Made by a program: the position numbers and the translations under genes. Of a stretch of DNA of 8,336 nt, positions 5,139-8,336 are shown one piece after another (the first letter of the stretch is position 1; the number at the start of each line of letters is the position of its first letter). The notes beneath the pieces were generated by a model, which had not been told where the DNA came from, ran no database searches, and saw only the letters and a list, made by a program, of their open reading frames with translations. The DNA comes from CAZAEL01 sp964484135 (GTDB taxonomy: Bacteria; Elusimicrobiota; Elusimicrobia; FEN-1173). Where the stretch lies: positions 1-8,336 of the forward strand of contig CAZAEL010000071.1 in NCBI GenBank assembly GCA_964484135.1, read 5' to 3'.

Positions 5139-5435
5139 ATGGTTGAACATCTGGTGCTGTTCAAGATCCGTTCCTCCGCCACCGCGGAAGAGAAGGCCCT
5201 TTTGCTCAGGAACCTCCTGGGCCTGAAGGACCGCGTCCCCGGCATCCTGGAGGCCACGGCCGGCCCCAATTTCAGCGACCGCGCCCGCGGGTTCACCCAC
5301 GGGTTCGCGGTGCGCTTCAAGGACCGCGCCTCCCTGGAGGCGTACCTGGTCCATCCGGAACACCAGGCCGTGGTGGACAAGTTCATCAAACCCATTTCCG
5401 AAGGGGTCCTGGTCGTTGACTACGAGCCCGTGTAG
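5139..5435 (+). CDS. Dabb-family (stress-responsive alpha/beta barrel) protein
   Basis: This is a 98-residue protein that matches the Dabb pattern along its whole length: MVEHLVLFK at the start, a helix ending LLGLKDRVPGI, a GPNFSDRARGF segment, GFAVRFKD, LEAYLVHPEHQAVVDKFIKP and a final VVDYEP strand. Members are small ferredoxin-like proteins that dimerise into an alpha/beta barrel; the name comes from plant salt-stress proteins and most bacterial members have no defined reaction. The ATG at 5139 is chosen because family members begin at this point. An in-frame ATG at 5118 would add seven residues and overlap the predicted -10. Neither ATG has a Shine-Dalgarno. A weak AAGG/CCTT hairpin with T's follows the stop at about 5436-5451. 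Confidence 0.93.
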   Translation: MVEHLVLFKIRSSATAEEKALLLRNLLGLKDRVPGILEATAGPNFSDRARGFTHGFAVRFKDRASLEAYLVHPEHQAVVDKFIKPISEGVLVVDYEPV

Positions 5436-5480
5436 AAGGACCGCCTTTTTTAAAACTTCCCGACGCCCGTCCGTCCCGGT

Positions 5481-8207
5481 TTGAACCCGTCCTTCCGTCC
5501 CATCCATTTTCTCCTGCTTCTCTCAGGCCTCGCCGCCTTGCTCGGCCCCTGGTCCGCGTCCGCCAGGGCGGCCGGAAACGGGGCGGTCCCTGCCCCGGTG
5601 GCCGTCGAAAAATGGGAAAAACGGCCGGTCCGCCTGCCGCCCCTGTTTTGGTACGAAAAGGACCCGGAGCTGCAGCGCCGCCTCCTCATGCTGGGCCTGC
5701 TGTACTGGGATTTCCAGGAGCGAGAAACGGCCCACAAACTGCTCCTGCCGGTCTTTTACCGCTGGCGGGAGGAGGACCGCCGGCTCCTGGTGTCCCTGCC
5801 CCTCGTTGTATCGTACCGGCGGCCCGACGAAAGATGGATGCTGGCCGGGCTTTTCTTCCGCCACGCGGACCAGGAGCTGGCGCGCACCGCGGTCTTTCCC
5901 CTGTACTGGCAGAAGATCCGGCGGGAGGGCGGCCGGGTGACCCTTCTGCCGCCCTTCCTTTTTTACGACTACCGCAGCCACGACCGGTCCAAGCTGGACC
6001 AGGTGTCTTTGGCGGGCTGGCGCCGCCGCCGGGGGGAAAAAAGCGCCGGCATCCTGCTCAATTATTGGTGGAACCGGGACGCGGAGTCCCGCTTCCGCGT
6101 CTTCTTCCCCCTGTACTGGCACGCCGCCTCACCCGTGGACCGGTGGGACGTGCTGGGGCTCTTTTATTTGCGGCGGGAATGGGCCGCGCCGGAACCTTCG
6201 GCGACCCGGCCCCTGTCGCCGCCCGTCTCTCCCTTTGACCCGTTCCATTCCCTGGGGACCATCCCTCCCCTGGGGGGCGGCGCGCCGGGCCAAGGGCCGC
6301 CCAAGCGCCGGGCCGCGGACGTGCGGGCCGGGCTTTTTCCGTTGGTGGGCGCGGGGTGGGGGGAAGACCTGCGGTCCCACCATCTTTTTCCGCTGTACTA
6401 TTACTCCCGCACCGAGGACCAGCGCGCCTGGATCACCCTCTTGTTCAGCCGCTTCCGGCGGGACGACCAACGCGCCGGGCACGTCGGGCTTTATTTCTAT
6501 TCCCACGACCCGGACCTGCGGGTGGACGGTATCTTCCCGCTCTGGTCCCGGCGCCAGTCTTCGGACGGGTTCGAGTCCAAGACCCAGGTGCTGAACTTCT
6601 ACCACCGCCTGGAGAACGAGGAGCGTTTCCACACCCTTTTCCCGCTGTACGGATACTGGTCCACGCCGGAGGAGTCGCGGTTTTTGTCCTGGGGCCTGTG
6701 GGGCCGCAAGAGCGCGGATTCCGCCGCGGGCTGGGCCTGGCTGTACCACTGGCGCAGGGAAAAGGAGGACACCACCCGCATCTTCTTCCCGCTGTACTGG
6801 CACTTCTGGCGCGCGCCCGACTGGGGGGTGGACGTGCTCTTCCCCCTGTACACCCGGTACCGGGACGGGGACACCACGGTCACGGCCGTGCCGCCCGTGG
6901 TGTGGCGGAAGACCGGCGACCGCCGCACCTGGAGCTTTCTCTTCCTGTACTGGCGCGATCAAGACCGGGACCGGGGCTCCACCACCTTCCTGCCTCTGTT
7001 CCACGACACGTACGACCCCGGTCGCCGCATGTTCTTCTCGCCCCTGGCCTGGACGCGCCGCAGCGCCTCCTCCCGGGAGGGCATCGTGCCGCCCGTGTAC
7101 TGGTACAGAAGCGCGGAGGCTCGCCGCACCATCGTGTTCCCGCTCTATTGGGGCGCGTCCGCGCCGGACAAGGGCCTGACCATCCTGCCGCCCTATTACC
7201 GGTTCCGCCGGGACGACCTGCGGGCCCACGGCATTTTCCCGCTCTGGGGCCGCCACCATGACAAGGAGGACCGGGGCGGATACCTGTTCCCCTTTTACTG
7301 GTATTCCGCCGACGGCAAGGGTGACGGGCTCTGGATCATCCCGCCCATGCTGGGGTACGTGTCCAAGCGGGGCTCGGACACGGAAAACCCCCAGCTCACC
7401 GTGCAGTACCTCATCCTGGGCAACGTGTACAAAAGCACCAACACCCTGTCCCACGACTTTTTCCCGCTGTACAAATACATCCGGCAGGACGACTTCCGGA
7501 ACTTCTGGGCGCCCCGGGGCCTGGCGCTCATGGCCTGGGAACGGGAGGGCCCGCACCGCAAGGGGTACTTCTTCCCGTACGCGTACCGCCGCAGCCCGGC
7601 CAAGGACTGGGACCTTTTCGTGCCGCTTTTCTACAAGTCCCGCACCTTCGCCTTGGAGGGCAGCACGGACACGGTGCAGACCCGGGGAGAGCGCACCGGC
7701 GGCCTCACCACGGTCTTCCCCTTGTACTGGTCCGGACGGAACCCCCAACGGGCATACCGGTTCTTCTTCCCCTTGTACGGCCGTTATGAAGAAGGGGCCC
7801 GCCGGGTGAACGTGTTCGCCCCCTTGTGGACGTCGTACAACAGCCCCACAGGCCGCAAGTTCCGTTTGTTCTTCCCGCTCTATTGGAGGTTCCTGCTCAA
7901 AAGCCAGCCCACGGCGGAGGCGGCGGCCCCTGAAACGGCCCCCGCGGCTGTTCCCGCGCCTGAAAAAGAAAAGGCTGTTTCCGAACGGGACATCGTGGTG
8001 GTGGGGCCCTGGTACCGGGTGGACACCCGGACCCCGGACCGGCAAAGCCGCACCCTGGGCCTGGCGCCCTTTTTCTCCCGCACCGTGGCCGGGCCGAAGG
8101 ACCGGTATTTTGAGGTGTTGGGCGGGCTCTTCGCCCGCGATGTGCAGGAGGGCCTCCGGCGGTTTCGATTTTTGTATTTTTTCTATACCAAACCCAAGGC
8201 GCTGTGA
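5481..8207 (+). CDS. Large exported protein of about 45 FPLYW-type 17-residue repeats, unknown function
   Basis: This is a 908-residue protein. The only usable start after the in-frame stop at 5451 is a TTG at 5481, without a Shine-Dalgarno. It begins a good signal peptide (FRPIHFLLLLSGLAALLG, likely cut after SARA, residue 30). The mature chain is a tandem array. Each unit is a 7-8 residue aromatic, Pro-containing strand (FPLYW or a variant such as FPLW, LPPYY, VPPVV) followed by 8-9 polar residues rich in Arg, Asp and Gly. Exact FPLYW occurs six times and FPLY eleven. Between residues 437 and 621 the Pro or equivalent position recurs every 16-18 residues. Two low-complexity Pro/Ala inserts interrupt it (about 235-278 and 808-835). 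The regularity suggests a beta-hairpin, solenoid or barrel-like structure in the periplasm or outer membrane. There is no catalytic motif and no recognised family. The frame is real: G/C third positions, no interruption and a conserved repeat. Confidence 0.85.
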   Translation: MNPSFRPIHFLLLLSGLAALLGPWSASARAAGNGAVPAPVAVEKWEKRPVRLPPLFWYEKDPELQRRLLMLGLLYWDFQERETAHKLLLPVFYRWREEDRRLLVSLPLVVSYRRPDERWMLAGLFFRHADQELARTAVFPLYWQKIRREGGRVTLLPPFLFYDYRSHDRSKLDQVSLAGWRRRRGEKSAGILLNYWWNRDAESRFRVFFPLYWHAASPVDRWDVLGLFYLRREWAAPEPSATRPLSPPVSPFDPFHSLGTIPPLGGGAPGQGPPKRRAADVRAGLFPLVGAGWGEDLRSHHLFPLYYYSRTEDQRAWITLLFSRFRRDDQRAGHVGLYFYSHDPDLRVDGIFPLWSRRQSSDGFESKTQVLNFYHRLENEERFHTLFPLYGYWSTPEESRFLSWGLWGRKSADSAAGWAWLYHWRREKEDTTRIFFPLYWHFWRAPDWGVDVLFPLYTRYRDGDTTVTAVPPVVWRKTGDRRTWSFLFLYWRDQDRDRGSTTFLPLFHDTYDPGRRMFFSPLAWTRRSASSREGIVPPVYWYRSAEARRTIVFPLYWGASAPDKGLTILPPYYRFRRDDLRAHGIFPLWGRHHDKEDRGGYLFPFYWYSADGKGDGLWIIPPMLGYVSKRGSDTENPQLTVQYLILGNVYKSTNTLSHDFFPLYKYIRQDDFRNFWAPRGLALMAWEREGPHRKGYFFPYAYRRSPAKDWDLFVPLFYKSRTFALEGSTDTVQTRGERTGGLTTVFPLYWSGRNPQRAYRFFFPLYGRYEEGARRVNVFAPLWTSYNSPTGRKFRLFFPLYWRFLLKSQPTAEAAAPETAPAAVPAPEKEKAVSERDIVVVGPWYRVDTRTPDRQSRTLGLAPFFSRTVAGPKDRYFEVLGGLFARDVQEGLRRFRFLYFFYTKPKAL

Positions 8208-8212
8208 GTGTG

Positions 8213-8230
8213 TGGGCCTTCGGCCCATTT
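8213..8230 (+). terminator. Possible terminator after the repeat-protein gene
   Basis: A 6-bp stem TGGGCC/GGCCCA with loop TTC begins 6 nt after the stop codon and is followed by TTTGTCATT. Stem and position are good, but the T-tract is short. Confidence 0.45.
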
Positions 8231-8257
8231 GTCATTCCCGTGGAAACGGGAATCCAG
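8231..8257. repeat. dRS3-like ATTCCC...GGGAAT intergenic repeat
   Basis: The 27-base block GTCATTCCCGT, GGAA, ACGGGAATCCAG contains a perfect 8-bp inverted repeat (8234-8241 with 8246-8253). It matches the ATTCCC-N-GGGAAT core of the short dispersed repeats known as dRS3 in Neisseria and seen between genes in many other bacteria. It is palindromic, so strand is not meaningful. A single copy is in the window; repetitiveness in this genome is inferred. Confidence 0.65.
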
Positions 8258-8282
8258 ACCGGCATTTGATAAAATAACTTTT

Positions 8283-8306
8283 TGCGGGGGTTTCCCACCC
8301 CCCGCA
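8283..8306. repeat. G/C inverted repeat at the right end
   Basis: TGCGGGGG (8283-8290) and CCCCCGCA (8299-8306) form a perfect 8-bp stem around an 8-nt loop, preceded by AT-rich TTTGATAAAATAACTTT. Together with the adjacent ATTCCC repeat it looks like the edge of a composite intergenic element. No gene is supported from 8208 to the end of the window. Confidence 0.45.
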
Positions 8307-8336
8307 CCCCCGGCTCCCTTTCTTTTGGGCGCACAA

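Noticed and set aside
5434..5451. Terminator after the Dabb gene
   Set aside because: The stem is only 4-6 weak pairs with an A/T-mixed tail; not enough to call.
4593..5507. 304-residue minus-strand ORF across the small genes and the Dabb gene
   Set aside because: It is antisense to the unmistakable Dabb protein and crosses promoters; low-complexity composition.
6129..8228. 699-residue minus-strand ORF opposite the repeat protein
   Set aside because: It mirrors the repeat frame and is rich in Gly, Pro, Arg, Val and Gln, without signal peptide, Shine-Dalgarno or recognisable domain. The plus frame keeps a conserved aromatic repeat with synonymous variation, so the plus frame is the coding one.

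Overview
The window is high-GC DNA from a bacterium with an outer membrane. Three proteins carry lipobox signal peptides and one of them is an LpoB-type activator of peptidoglycan synthesis. Most genes have strong GC-rich third codon positions, and several have AGGAGG-like ribosome binding sites. The phylum cannot be fixed from the sequence alone; a Desulfobacterota or Myxococcota-like source is a guess.

Left half, minus strand (3625 down to 1): a four-gene envelope operon read lpoB, then a COG3014-type TPR lipoprotein, then a secreted LPP20-like protein, then a second LPP20-like lipoprotein cut by the window edge. The last three genes are separated by only 15 and 28 bases. The 67-base gap between lpoB and the COG3014 gene holds a hairpin with two possible partners that runs up to the start codon. 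The likely joint role is in the periplasm or at the inner face of the outer membrane, around cell-wall synthesis.

Centre, plus strand: a divergent single-domain cyclic-nucleotide-binding-fold protein (3835-4341) has a clear extended -10 promoter. Its phosphate-binding cassette lacks the usual arginine. A second promoter lies just after its stop codon and drives a predicted transcript of about 190 nt that ends at a textbook terminator (4540-4575). This RNA can fold into a 17-bp stem (one mismatch) that competes directly with the terminator, so it looks like an unassigned small RNA or an attenuator/riboswitch leader. A further 190 bases of hairpin-rich sequence lead to a small coiled-coil gene (4766-4996) and a possible overlapping 43-codon ORF.

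Right half, plus strand: a Dabb-family (stress-responsive alpha/beta barrel) protein has a promoter so close to its start that the mRNA may be almost leaderless. Next is a 908-residue exported protein built from about 45 copies of a roughly 17-residue FPLYW-type repeat, which I cannot assign to a named family. The window ends in non-coding DNA with a possible terminator, an ATTCCC...GGGAAT intergenic repeat resembling dRS3-type elements, and another hairpin.

The best candidates for something undescribed are the RNA at 4385-4575 and the FPLYW-repeat protein.
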